Below, one piece after another: positions 1 to 9,553 of a DNA stretch of 30,067 nucleotides (its first letter is position 1; the number at the start of each line of letters is the position of its first letter). The stretch spans positions 282,643 to 312,709 of the forward strand of contig NW_005179015.1 of the NCBI RefSeq assembly GCF_000350225.1. The letters run 5' to 3'. This DNA is from Chondrus crispus (Eukaryota; Rhodophyta; Florideophyceae; Gigartinales; Gigartinaceae). A program made the translations under genes and the position numbers. Under the pieces are notes generated by a model. That model had not been told where the DNA came from. It made no database searches and saw only the letters and a program-made list of their open reading frames with translations.

Positions 1-51
1 CGTACCTTTTGTTCACAGGCCCCCCCCATTCCCCCGCCCCACCCCCTACCC

Positions 52-1389
52 ATGGCCGACCAGCCCGCGACAGACGCCTCCGCGTCCTGGGGCGGCTGGC
101 TCTCCTCCATGGCCAGCTCAGCCTACTCCACTGTCATCGGCCCGCCGCCCGAATCCTTCGCCGAGCTCACGCCCACCACCGCCCTCACGGAGGGACGCGG
201 CGCTCCGAAGCCCTCCACCGAGTTCGGCAACGTCGATGCCGCCTCGCGCCAGGCCCTGTGGCGCCAGCTCGCCTCCGTCGTCGGCATGGACGTCATGAAC
301 ATGCGCCTGTCTCTCCCCATCTGGCTCTTCGAGCCCTCCACCGCCCTCACCCGCATGATTGAGACATTCGAATTTTCCGATCTCCTGGATCGCGCCGCCA
401 CCTCTGACGATCCCGTCCTCCGCGATTGCTTGGTCGCCGCCTTTGTCATCTCCGCCTTCTCGCATACGGAGAGGGTACGGAAGCCCTTCAACCCCGTCCT
501 GGGGGAGTCCTTTGAGTACACCCATCCGCTCAATGGCATGCGCTTTTATGCAGAGCAGGTGGAACACCACCCACCAGTCTCCGTCTCCCACTGCGAGGGG
601 AAGGGCTGGGAAGCTGGCGAGGTTGTCGACATCGCCGCCACGTTTCACGGTAATTCCATAGAGGTGCGTAATGTCGGCTCGCGCTATATCAACCTCCACA
701 AGACGGGCGACCGCTACTCATGGACCCTGCCCCAGGCACTTGTCTCCAACTTGTTTGTGGGAGGCGCTTTTGTCGACCATTTTGGAACCGTCGAGCTCAA
801 GAACGAGACCACGGGCACTTCGGCCACCCTCAACCTGACTCAGTGCGGCTGGTTTTCGGCGGGGAGGTATGAGGTTGCCGGCGAGCTTCTGGATAGCAAT
901 GCCACGAAGATTGTCTTGTTTAAGGGCGCCTGGAACAAATTTTTGGACTGCGAGCGCGTCGCCAAGGCAAAAGGGGAGGGCACCAATCGCCTCTGGATGG
1001 CGGGCTCGCATTTGCTCTCAGAAGAGGAAGGCGGCGGTGTCACGGGTGTCTACGCCAACTGCACAAAGTTTACGAAAAAGATCCTCTCCTTGCATTCAGA
1101 CCACGCCTTGGAGCTCCCGCCGAATGACTCCCGGTTTCGACCGGACCGTCTGGCCCTAGAAAAAGGAAACCGCACCGTCGCTGCCGAGGAGAAGATCCGC
1201 ATTGAGCAGATGCAACGGGATCGTAGAGCCGCCGCCAAGAAGCGAGTAGAGTCTGGAGGCGGCAAGATCCAGCCGAGATACTTCAGAAAAGTGGCCGAGG
1301 ACAAACAATTGTGGGAGCCAATCGGCAACTATTGGACTGATTCAAGAAACCTCTCTGAGGACGATCGCAAGAACATGGTGATGTGGTGA
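52..1389 (+). CDS. Oxysterol-binding protein-related protein (ORP/Osh family)
   Basis: A 445-residue ORF whose whole length fits the lipid-transfer domain of the oxysterol-binding protein family. These proteins carry sterols and phosphoinositides such as PI4P between membranes at contact sites. Seen directly: KPFNPVLGESFE at residues 144-155 and the family signature EQVEHHPPVS at 168-177, whose two histidines bind the phosphoinositide headgroup in the family. Near the end come the DSRFRPDRLALEKG block (about 360-375), a basic EEKIRIEQMQRDRR helix and a closing NYWTDSR. There is no PH domain, ankyrin repeat or FFAT motif, so it resembles short yeast Kes1-like members, with about 50 extra N-terminal residues. 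The ATG at 52 sits in a strong context (ACCCATGGCC) and precedes all conserved sequence. No intron is needed. Codon use is GC-rich at the 5' end. The gene looks intact; the natural ligand cannot be told from sequence alone. Confidence 0.95.
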   Translation: MADQPATDASASWGGWLSSMASSAYSTVIGPPPESFAELTPTTALTEGRGAPKPSTEFGNVDAASRQALWRQLASVVGMDVMNMRLSLPIWLFEPSTALTRMIETFEFSDLLDRAATSDDPVLRDCLVAAFVISAFSHTERVRKPFNPVLGESFEYTHPLNGMRFYAEQVEHHPPVSVSHCEGKGWEAGEVVDIAATFHGNSIEVRNVGSRYINLHKTGDRYSWTLPQALVSNLFVGGAFVDHFGTVELKNETTGTSATLNLTQCGWFSAGRYEVAGELLDSNATKIVLFKGAWNKFLDCERVAKAKGEGTNRLWMAGSHLLSEEEGGGVTGVYANCTKFTKKILSLHSDHALELPPNDSRFRPDRLALEKGNRTVAAEEKIRIEQMQRDRRAAAKKRVESGGGKIQPRYFRKVAEDKQLWEPIGNYWTDSRNLSEDDRKNMVMW

Positions 1390-3101
1390 TCATGCTATGT
1401 GCCGCCACCGCAGGGACCGCGCCACCTAGTATTATCGATAACACTATTTCATGGTGGCGATTCGCAGGCCACAGCTGCATACAGCTCTTTCCCTTGAAAC
1501 ACTACCAGTCATCCTGCTGGGCACCAACTTTCTGACTTTTGACTTGGAACTCACTATTTTCCGTTACAGTGTCTCCCATTGCGAACTCGTCCTCGCAAGT
1601 AAAGACGACAATTGACGCGAGATTCATGCCAATCGTGGCTTATCGCTGCGGCACCGACTCTTCGCGTTGGCAGTATGAAGCCACGAACCGAGTATCTGCA
1701 GTTCAAACGTCAGGGGCGCTCTGTGCTCACCGGTTGTGTCGTTGCTAAGCAGTAGGATGGGGTGTGTAGGCTTCGGGGGCTTGCCACCATTCTTGTAGCG
1801 TAGAATCTGGGAGGTTAGACATGCTATTGTCTGCAGAACTGGTTACTGGTTTTGCAGCGTTACAGTCTCATCGCCGTCCTCTTTTTCTGCCGTCAAGATC
1901 ACGAGGGTTCCCACGATGGCTTCTGAGTGTTTCTTCATCAGTGTATTTTTGTAGTAAAGTATCAATCGAGGCCAGCTCGGCTTCCGGTGATTCGAAGTCG
2001 GCCTCGACAGGATGTAAATCGCAGGGTTTTCAGTGGCAGGGCGCGTTGGAATGGATGCCGGTGTAGATTTAGGTGCTCCATATAGTCCACTGTCTTTATA
2101 GGTTGTGCCATCTCACACATCCTGCGCCCCATGACGGCCCCTTTTCAAAGGCTTGTTGTAAACAGAGCGGCTTGGCAGGTGTCCCCATCTCAAACGCTGT
2201 GTTCCTCGCCGCTGTTAGTTCTACCTCACGCGACAGAAGACTGAAAGCCTTGACTGACCTCCAGGCTCTTCAGACAAGTCGCCCGGTAAGAGTCCAGCCC
2301 CCTCGAAATCTCCTCCACACAGAGAAATGACCTGGCCCACTTCGAGATTCCACATCCCCAGTCACATGGCCTTCCTCTACCCGCATCCGACACACACATA
2401 CGCAACGCACCGCGGCTCCTTGCCCGAAGACACACACCGGCCGCTCCAGGTACTTCGCCACATAGGAATGGCTACATGCTGCGCTGGATGCCCGATGGGC
2501 AAGCCCCAAATGTGCGTGTTGTACGATGAGACACGGGCTGTTTCGCAGGGTTGCCTTACGGCGAAGCGGACGTGTCTTGCTCATTCGCTTCGATGGAGGT
2601 TGAAGAGACGGGTGATTGGATGGGGGACGGTGAAGTAAACAAATTCTAGCTGAGCTGGATGCGGTGCGAAACTCTGATGACGATGCGTTGTATCGCTGTG
2701 CCGGCATATTTTTTCCGTGACAACGGCGATCGTACAAAATTGTTCATTGAAGAGTTTTTCAAGGAATGACTTGTTTCTGATCTTCAAAGACTGCTTACTT
2801 GGTCTCGGCGGATTGACTGAAACAGGTGGGCTTCTCAGCATTAGTCGGATTCGGGTCTGGTGTGAATCGTTTTCTAATGCGTAATCGTATTTGGTAGGCC
2901 TTCGGCCAAGGATTGTACTTCATGTTGCTTAGCCGGATGTGTTGTCCACCTCATGACCTCTTCTCTATGCACATTGCAAAGCACACGCACCCCTTCTGTT
3001 TAAACAACGCTTTCTTGTATTGCTGAAGTATCTCAGTTTGCGAGCGCTCCTTAGCGTCTCCAAAAAACAGCCGTCCCTAACCCTTTCTATCAACCTGTGC
3101 C
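1390..3101. other. Intergenic region, no supported gene
   Basis: About 1.7 kb between the oxysterol-binding-protein gene and the decayed F-box/LRR-like copy. The six frames hold only short ORFs (up to 155 codons, antisense, around 2270-2737) with no recognisable motif. No tandem array, LTR or inverted repeat stood out on reading. The first part will contain the 3' UTR of the upstream gene. Confidence 0.6.
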
Positions 3102-4571
3102 ATGACACGCTCCTCCGCACCTTGCAATGCCCCTTACCATGGGCTGTGTCTGAAAAGTCTCCCGCTAGAAGTCCAGAACCGCAATCTCTCCTACTTTGCC
3201 CCTCACCCATCGGACCCAGACTCATTTTATGACTGTCTCTTTCTAGCCGAAGCCATTCTTCATGTTCGTCTGGCAATCCTCAAAAGTATATCCTTCAAGT
3301 TCTGCGTGACATGACGCATCACCCTTCTGGAACGATGGGCTGCGGTTCTCCGACCTTCTTTACGAGAGCTGGACATTCGAGTGCATCCCAAGGCCCCGAA
3401 TCCCGGACTCCTGTCTCTACTTGACGTCCCTAAAATGACACGAGTGTCTATGCTCGCTTCACAGGATAGGCTTCATGCGCTTCAGGGAGCGCCATATTTG
3501 CGTTTTTTGTCACTCACCGTGCGAAGCCAAACCGATGCCCTACTCGCATTCGAGTGTTTCAAGTCCTGGCCTCATCTAGAAGACTTGACTCTGAGATTAG
3601 AGGGCAAGAGCGTTTGCAGTTTTTCGCCGCATGGCGGGAGGATTTCTTTAGCTTGCCCCAACATCCAAAAGCTTGACATCAAGTGTGTGTGTGGTCGTCC
3701 GGATAACTGCACTGCGTGGCACTTCGCTGCCTCCTTTCCAAACATTCACCACCTTGTCGTGCGTCAGCAAACGCCGACTCGGTTATACATTCCCTTTCGT
3801 GAAGACCATGAACCAATTCGCCGTGACCTCATCCTACTACCTCGCATGGAACGTATGATTAAGCATTTCTCCGTCGACTTTGATTTTCTGTGCACCAGTT
3901 GCGAAGTTATATGTTCTGATTCATCTGAAGCCGTTTTGCCCACCAACTGTTCTTTTTCCGTATGGACGGAAAATGTAGAAGCCGAAAATGACGAATATTG
4001 CTATGTATACGTTTCCATATCGGACAAGGTCTTTCGAGTCCTTCGAGGTTCGAAATAGTGAAGGCATAAATGGCGGAAAGAATCTCTTCATTGGATCTAT
4101 TCTGCAGCATGCTATTGCCATGCCTACACTCTGCGTATTGTCTCTCGAACAGATCAATGTGAAAAGAAATGAGCTAGGATCTATCTTGGAAGCAGTTGGG
4201 ACTAGACTAAAAAGTTTGCCGCCACAATCGAATTCCGAGGAGAGAAGGGTTATGATCGACTGTCGTGGCTCTTTCGAATGTTAGGAAGGTTCAATCTTTT
4301 TATTCAAGAGCTCAGTCTTAATACTCGGTTGTTGATCGAATCGCAGGGCTTTGATATCATCCATCCTTCCGAGAGATTGATTCATCAAGACGAGTTGAGA
4401 GCGGCCTACACTGATTTTTCTCTCAAATGCCCCCATGTACATGTTATAGACCGGCATCATTCGCGCGTAATTTCGTATGTAGAACTCGAACATGCCGTCT
4501 TCGATATTGGCTGTAACATTATCAGTGACATTGATATCAGTGACAGTGATATCAGCGGCATTAGTGATTAA
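3102..4571 (+). pseudogene. Decayed F-box/LRR-like family member (tandem paralogue of 5619-7199)
   Basis: Three successive ORFs align end to end with the gene at 5619-7199. Both start with ATG-AC and share the N-terminal block PSDPDSF, then LLERWAA (3324-3344), HPK.PN.G (about 3384), FECxxSxPxLEDLxL, CPNI.KL and the C-terminal (H)Q.ELRAAY block. The copy is broken in three places: an in-frame TGA at 3312-3314, where the sister has a proline; a frameshift between about 3990 and 4050; and a second frameshift near 4265-4280 that restores the first frame. Both copies carry an LPxxV..R.L stretch near the start that resembles an F-box core, followed by irregular leucine-rich segments. The family would be expected to act as a substrate adaptor, but that is inference from weak motifs. 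Its C-terminus (SRVISYVELEHAVF) is useful because it shows the ancestral reading frame of the family's tail. Confidence 0.85.
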
Positions 4572-5618
4572 TAAATCGAGTGCATGTGACATATGAGCTG
4601 GTAAACTTTTTGCGTGAAAGCTGCATCGCTATGACAGTTCACCTCACCCAGTGCCTCGCCTCCACCCCACTACAATTGGGGACTATTTCGCTAGTATGTC
4701 CTAACGGCACACGTGAGGTTGGGGGATGCATTTGCCGTGAGGGAAGCTCTCTATCCCTGTCTTCCTTGCTTACTCCCCCTTCGTCCCTGTCCCCCCTGCC
4801 CCGACCAGCGCTACCGGGCGTGGCCACCCTTTCCCTTCGCCATGCTCTGGTGGCGTCGACTACGCCCCCTTGGCCGTCACCTCCGTAGGACTCCCGCGCT
4901 TTAGGTTCACACCTGGTGCGCGCGCATCCAGCCTTCGGTTCGATGTCCATCTGCACACGTTGCCACGTGATTTCCCTCAACAGTCGCCCAGTCAACGCGT
5001 CGCTGGCAAGCAGGATCAACGCGTCGCTGGCAAGCAGGAGACCTCGAGCCCGGATGGGTTCGACACCGATGCATACTGTAACACGAGGCAGAGCTGCTGG
5101 CGAAGTTCCGCTCGACAAAGGCTAAGGTACAGTACAGTAGAGTATGACCTCACGAGCAAACATGGGGATACAGGCTTCTTGGTAGCGGCTGTGGAGGGTG
5201 TGGGAGAAGGGTGCTTGGCGAAGATAAGAAACACCGGGGCCATGGCTGAGCTGGACTCGTATAGGAACACGTACGCCCTTAAATGTTTTATGCTGTTTTA
5301 AGGCTTCGTCACCACCGAGGTCGGAATGCAGTTTTTGAACATTCTATGCGGAACACCTTGGTGGTTAAGTCATTAAAATGAGCATTTCTCGTAAGCATTC
5401 GGCTCTACCCCCGGCGGAAACCCACAAAGTAGTACTTGCAGGCTTCGTTGTTATATATTTCATTTCTCGCCACTCTTGAGTATGCAGGCCGCCTCGAGAG
5501 CCCTCCTTCATTCTTGTTTATAGAACAATGCCTTGTTCTCTGCCGCTAGCGGCAAGAGTTCGGCCTTTCCCCTGTTCTACGTCCTCAACTATCGCCCAAC
5601 CTTTTCCACGCCTCGAAA
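4572..5618. other. Intergenic region between the two F-box/LRR-like copies
   Basis: No ORF here shows recognisable protein features. The longest is 143 codons at 4870-5301 and covers a short tandem repeat. A TATATATT stretch at about 5451-5458 could serve as a TATA element for the gene starting at 5619, but the distance of about 165 bp means a long leader would be needed. Confidence 0.5.
4992..5039. repeat. Perfect 2 x 24-bp tandem repeat
   Basis: The 24-bp unit beginning TCAACGCGTCGCTGG occurs twice without a mismatch at 4992-5015 and 5016-5039. The unit length is a multiple of three, so the overlapping ORF encodes QRVAGKQD/QRVAGKQE. No function is suggested. Confidence 0.9.
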
Positions 5619-7199
5619 ATGACTCATTCCCTCTCGCCTGTATCCCCCACAGCTTGTGCTAGGGCAAAGCAACTTCAAACCACCCTCACCAAACCCCCAA
5701 AACTATATCTGGACCTTCTACCATGCGACGTCATATATCGGATTCTCACCAACTTCACACCGAATCCTTCGGACCCGGATTCGTTTGGTGAAATTATCTT
5801 TCTGGGCGAATCAAGTCCTCATCTCCGTTTGGTAATCCTCCAAATCCTTTCCTCTAACTTTGTCCTCACTCCACACTTCCCACTTCTGGAGCGATGGGCT
5901 GCACTTATCCAGCCCACTCTACGAGAGCTGAACATTCGGGAGCATCCAAAGTTATCTAATTCTGGGTTTGTTTCTCTCCTTCGTGCACCGAAGCTCGCAC
6001 GGGTCCAAATGGTCTCTGTACCGCCCACTCTGCGGGAACTCCATGGAGCCCGTTCTCTTCGCACGTTGTCGCTCGACGTGTACATAATTGCTCATATTCC
6101 GCTTGTATTTGAGTGTTTAGCGTCACTGCCTCGTCTTGAAGACTTGGCACTCAAGCTTATGCATTCTAATAGTCACTGTCGTCACAACGACCACTCATGC
6201 TGTCTTGTACCGAGAGGCAATGACTCTGTCAACTTAGCAAGGTCTTGTCCAAACATTACAAAGCTCGAGGTGCAGTGCTTGTGCTTTTCCTTCGAAAGAT
6301 GCATGGTTTGGCGTTTCGCTTTCTCCCTCCCCAAAATTTGCCACCTCATTGTGCATCAGGCAGGATCAATCCGTAACTACTACAATTGGCGTTACGCGTC
6401 TGAGGTTCGCGAAACCATCATCCTGCATCCTCGTATCGAACGGCCGGTAAAGTATCTATCAGTTCAATATTGCGAGTGCGGTTTTTTCAAATATGAGGCG
6501 CGATTCGCCGAATCATGCAAACCTTGCCCAAAGTCTATACTTTCAGTTCCGACACGTTTGCACGAAAACCGTACCGATCAAAACGCAAGAGCCGTCATCA
6601 TGTTTCCGAGCCCCACATCTTTGCTAGAGTCTTTGGAGATTCGAAAGCCTGCCTCCAATCATCCCTACTACGACGGTAAATTCGAGTGTGGGTCAATTCT
6701 CCGTAACATTCGCACCATGCCCTTACTTTCTGTGTTGTCTCTGCATGAGGTTGTTATCGCGAAGAATGAACTTGTATCGATACTGAAAGATATTGGCGAC
6801 AGACTGAGAAAGCTTCACATTTCCATCGAACATCAAGGCGAGAGAGCACATAAGCGGTTGCTCTGTCTCCTGCACACATTAGCGACAAATAATACTTCTC
6901 TTCGGGAGCTCAGCATCGATTCTAAGTTGCTGATCAAGTCGGAACGCTGTCGGGAAATTTCTCCCTTTGAGCAATCACTTCATCAAGAGGAACTACGAGC
7001 GGCCTACGACGAGTTTGCCTCCAATGCCCAAAAGCACAGATCACAGCAGAGTCGCGTGCACTGTCGTATGCAGAACTTGAAGAGGCTGTCTTTACGTTTT
7101 GGGACTTCGAATGCTACAGCGATTGAAAAGCTATGGCGATTGAGGGCCATTCCATTCATCGTGATTGGCAATCACGCAATCACGCAATCACGTCAATAA
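5619..7199 (+). CDS. F-box/LRR-like protein, 526 residues, with a frameshifted C-terminus
   Basis: A long ORF with an LPCDVIYRIL motif at about residues 35-44 that resembles an F-box core, followed by irregular leucine-rich segments (LLERWAALIQPTLRELNI, LRTLSLDV, LPRLEDLALKL, CPNITKLEVQ, LPKICHLIVHQ). F-box/LRR proteins normally recruit substrates to SCF ubiquitin ligases. Here that role is inference, since the F-box match is partial. The sister copy upstream aligns from the start codon to about 7020. From there the sister's C-terminal frame matches a different frame of this gene, one reading SRALSYAELEEAVFTF and stopping at 7124-7126. The annotated frame instead runs on through unrelated residues, and its last 18 or so are encoded by the left inverted repeat of the element starting at 7141. 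So the gene either uses a new tail or has recently been damaged. Start chosen by agreement with the sister. Confidence 0.75.
   Translation: MTHSLSPVSPTACARAKQLQTTLTKPPKLYLDLLPCDVIYRILTNFTPNPSDPDSFGEIIFLGESSPHLRLVILQILSSNFVLTPHFPLLERWAALIQPTLRELNIREHPKLSNSGFVSLLRAPKLARVQMVSVPPTLRELHGARSLRTLSLDVYIIAHIPLVFECLASLPRLEDLALKLMHSNSHCRHNDHSCCLVPRGNDSVNLARSCPNITKLEVQCLCFSFERCMVWRFAFSLPKICHLIVHQAGSIRNYYNWRYASEVRETIILHPRIERPVKYLSVQYCECGFFKYEARFAESCKPCPKSILSVPTRLHENRTDQNARAVIMFPSPTSLLESLEIRKPASNHPYYDGKFECGSILRNIRTMPLLSVLSLHEVVIAKNELVSILKDIGDRLRKLHISIEHQGERAHKRLLCLLHTLATNNTSLRELSIDSKLLIKSERCREISPFEQSLHQEELRAAYDEFASNAQKHRSQQSRVHCRMQNLKRLSLRFGTSNATAIEKLWRLRAIPFIVIGNHAITQSRQ
7141..7192 (+). repeat. Left terminal inverted repeat
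   Basis: Pairs with 7683-7734 at 51 of 52 positions. It overlaps the last codons of the F-box/LRR-like ORF and supplies its final residues (IPFIVIGNHAITQS). Confidence 0.9.
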
Positions 7200-7682
7200 A
7201 TGGTGCCTGCTCCCTTGTGGTTGGTTGTTTATATTACGTTTCCTAAAAAATGGTCATGCTCATTAAAGAAATAAACAATCGACTTAAAATTAATCTTGTG
7301 CTCCAACTTCCTGTTATGCTCCTTGCAATTCTAAAGATTTAAACCCCATTCAAATATTCGTACATTTCGAAATGATAATCAACGCGCTGCTTGTGCAACC
7401 CAGGGTTGCACATGTGGGAAAGCCAGAAAGCAGGATCTACTCTCTTTGCCGTGCCATCATTACCTCCTTTGAAACCTTTGCGATGGTGGGTAATCACTGT
7501 CAGACCCGTTTGACTACAGCCGGCAACTTCGTTTTTCCAGAGTGCCAAACGTGAAATGGAATGAAGCAAGAAGTGCGTTAACACATGCACATGCAAAGCC
7601 GTGGAAATGTGCTTACAGCGACAAGTAGCACACGTTGGAGGAAGGAACGATGCAAAACGACGTTAAATTAATGTCGTGATCG

Positions 7683-7734
7683 CGTGATTGCGTGATTGCA
7701 TGATTGCCAATCACGATGAATGGAATGGCCCTCA
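7683..7734 (-). repeat. Right terminal inverted repeat
   Basis: Reverse complement of 7141-7192 apart from one base. Immediately inside lies a further GATCACG copy of the internal 8-bp unit, absent from the left arm. Confidence 0.9.
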
Positions 7735-8640
7735 GCTCCAACTGCCACGTCGGGCGCCCACTCTGGCCAAAGGTCGACGCTGTGGTCTTTACAGATGCGA
7801 GCTGGGGGGCAGCATGGAATGGTCAAGTCCCTGCTGCCGGGTTCTTCGACGAGCAGCAGGAGGGGGCTCACATCAACGAGCTGCTCGCTGCTCGCTGCCA
7901 TCTACGCGCTGCGCAGCTTTGTACATCATGCGCGGCAGAGGTCCAGCTGGTCACCGACTCAAAAGTGACCGAGTTTGTTGTCCGAAATATGACCTCCTGC
8001 TCGCCGCGTCTTCTCGCTCGACTGCGCGAGCTCCGCGACCTCTGCAAGGCGGAGGGCGTCTTCCTCTCTACCGGACACATCCCCTCGGTGCTCAACACAT
8101 GGGCTGACAGACTCTCAAGACAGCCATGGATGGACTAGCCCGCCTAACGCAGTGCGGCTTCTAGAGCACCGCTACTGTCGCCGCCTGTACGTGGGTGACG
8201 GCCACGACCTCCCGTCGCACATCCCAGTGTGTCGAGAACCACTCGTCCTTCCTCGTCCGGCGCTCCTCCCGGTATGGGCCCGCTACTTGCAGCGCCTAGG
8301 GCGCGGTGTGCTCGTAGGGCCACACTGGCAAGCCCAAAGCTGGTACCAGAACTCTTTGCAGCAAGGGGCTCTCATCTCCCACCTCGGCCACGGATTAACG
8401 AGTCCTCTGTCGAGCATCGCTATCGATTACGCGAAGAAGCGCAGTTGCGCTGGGAAGGTGAGGGTTCTATAGCTGCAAGGCGTGTACTACCGCATGCCCT
8501 TGGTTCGGACACCGCGGCGGCTCTCATCAGTTCCGCGTACGCTTCTACTACGCAGGGAAACTATCAGCGTCTTTGGGAGACCTTTCAGGCATCCCTAGTA
8601 AACATATTCACCGCGATAGGAGGTGGTGCGGAGTACTAAC
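7735..8640 (+). pseudogene. DIRS-like (tyrosine-recombinase) retrotransposon fragment: RNase H, linker, recombinase N-terminus
   Basis: The frame at 7735-8138 encodes an RNase H domain with the four acidic sites in order: VVFTDASWG, INELLA, LVTDSK and LNTWADRLSR, preceded by HIPSV. After a frameshift near 8115 the second frame (to 8472) gives GWTSPPNAVRLLEHRYC and then LVGPHWQAQSWYQ. This matches the segment that follows RNase H in DIRS/PAT-type elements. A third segment (8400-8638) contains ISSAYASTTQGNYQRLWETF, typical of the core-binding domain of a tyrosine recombinase. The catalytic recombinase domain (R...HxxR...Y) is not seen, and the reverse transcriptase that should precede RNase H is absent. 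So the fragment is cut at both ends, on the left exactly at the inverted-repeat element. DIRS elements integrate with a tyrosine recombinase, not a DDE integrase. Confidence 0.75.
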
Positions 8641-8791
8641 GGAGTACGTTGGCCAGTTTTGGAGTGCTTCCGGAGGAGGAACGGAGGAATGCGCAATTCT
8701 CTGGAAACTTAGACAGGACGTACACAGTTCAACGGAGCATCTGCGGAGGACCTGAGGCTTCCAGATTTTGGCATTTTCTTTGTAGCAAGTT

Positions 8792-9211
8792 ACTGTGGTT
8801 CCATCCATAATACACGAGGACGGAGTCAGGATAGTGGCTCATCGCGTCAAAGATGTTGTCGGCTACGGCGGCATTGTTCGGTAGCGTACTAGCAAATCTG
8901 GTCACGTTTTCCCAGAATCGCTTGCTTCCTCCCGATACTCTCTTGCCCTCTACCCAGGCAACTCTCACCTTATAATGGTCCACAGCCGTTGTTACAGCCT
9001 CTTGATTTGCGATTCTTCTCCTGCTCGCGGATATTGCTATTTCACGATCTTGTGAAAAATTCAACGCCTTACGCGTAGCAAGCGATTCTGGGAAAACGTG
9101 ACCAGATTTGCTAGTACGCTACCGAACAATGCCGCCGTAGCCGACAACATCTTTGACGCGATGAGCCGCTATCCTGACTCCGTCCTCGTGTATTATGGAT
9201 GGAACCACAGT
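8792..9211. repeat. 135-bp near-perfect inverted duplication with 150-bp spacer
   Basis: Positions 8792-8926 and 9077-9211 are reverse complements with a single mismatch by my reading. Each arm contains the same coding-like stretch (SKRFWENVTRFASTLPNNAA, then VADNIFDAMS[H/R]YPDSVLV). The right arm reads it on the plus strand and is followed by a TAA stop and AT-rich DNA. The left arm reads it on the minus strand inside an ORF of 111 codons (8729-9064). The peptide is not one I recognise. The near identity points to a recent inverted duplication of the 3' end of some gene or element. A transcript across it would fold into a long hairpin. Confidence 0.9.
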
Positions 9212-9553
9212 TACTAAACACTAAAAACAAGAATATATTTTTAATTAATAATTTCGTGTGCCTCATTTCACTAAAGTCTCATGGGCGTCACGCAGACAAA
9301 CACTCCTGCTGTGCGACATGAGTACTGTATGCTGCTGGTGCCGTTTCCAGTAGAGCTCGAATTCAGTAGCTTTATAAATGTGAAAACACTAAGCAGTGTG
9401 CAGAGAACGGCGTTTGTAGGTGAAAGACTTTATTTTTTGCAATTGACGCAATCGTTGCGCAAACAGGAGCAAATTGCGCAAAAGAGCAAGCATAAAGAAA
9501 GAACAACGAGTTTGAGCACTGACACAGTAAGCAGTGGCGTACTTCGAAGCATA
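9212..9553. other. AT-rich downstream flank of the transposase, no gene
   Basis: Starts with an AT-rich stretch (ATATATTTTTAATTAATAATTT at about 9231-9253) after the inverted duplication. It probably contains the 3' UTR of the minus-strand transposase and the left end of its element. I could not identify a terminal inverted repeat. Confidence 0.5.

Larger units (their letters stand above)
7141..7734. mobile_element. MITE-like non-autonomous element with 52-bp terminal inverted repeats
   Basis: The sequence from 7141 (TGAGGGCCATTCCATTC...) is repeated in inverse orientation ending at 7734. The arms are 52 bp (7141-7192 and 7683-7734) and differ at one position. Each arm ends internally in direct copies of an 8-bp unit CAATCACG; the right arm carries one extra unit. 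The interior of about 490 bp is AT-rich and has no convincing ORF. The structure is that of a small non-autonomous DNA transposon. No target-site duplication is visible: CTATGGCGAT flanks on the left and GCTCCAACTG on the right. The element sits between the F-box/LRR-like gene and DIRS-like sequence, so one flank may have been lost by rearrangement. Confidence 0.75.

Noticed and set aside
118..699. Long antisense ORF over the oxysterol-binding-protein gene
   Set aside because: It is a mirror of GC-rich codons. The plus-strand frame has the conserved family motifs; the antisense peptide has none.
5340..5430. tRNA-like string (TTGGTGGTTAAGTC...)
   Set aside because: The first part resembles a D-arm, but there is no GGTTCGANTCC B box and no acceptor stem can be paired on either strand.
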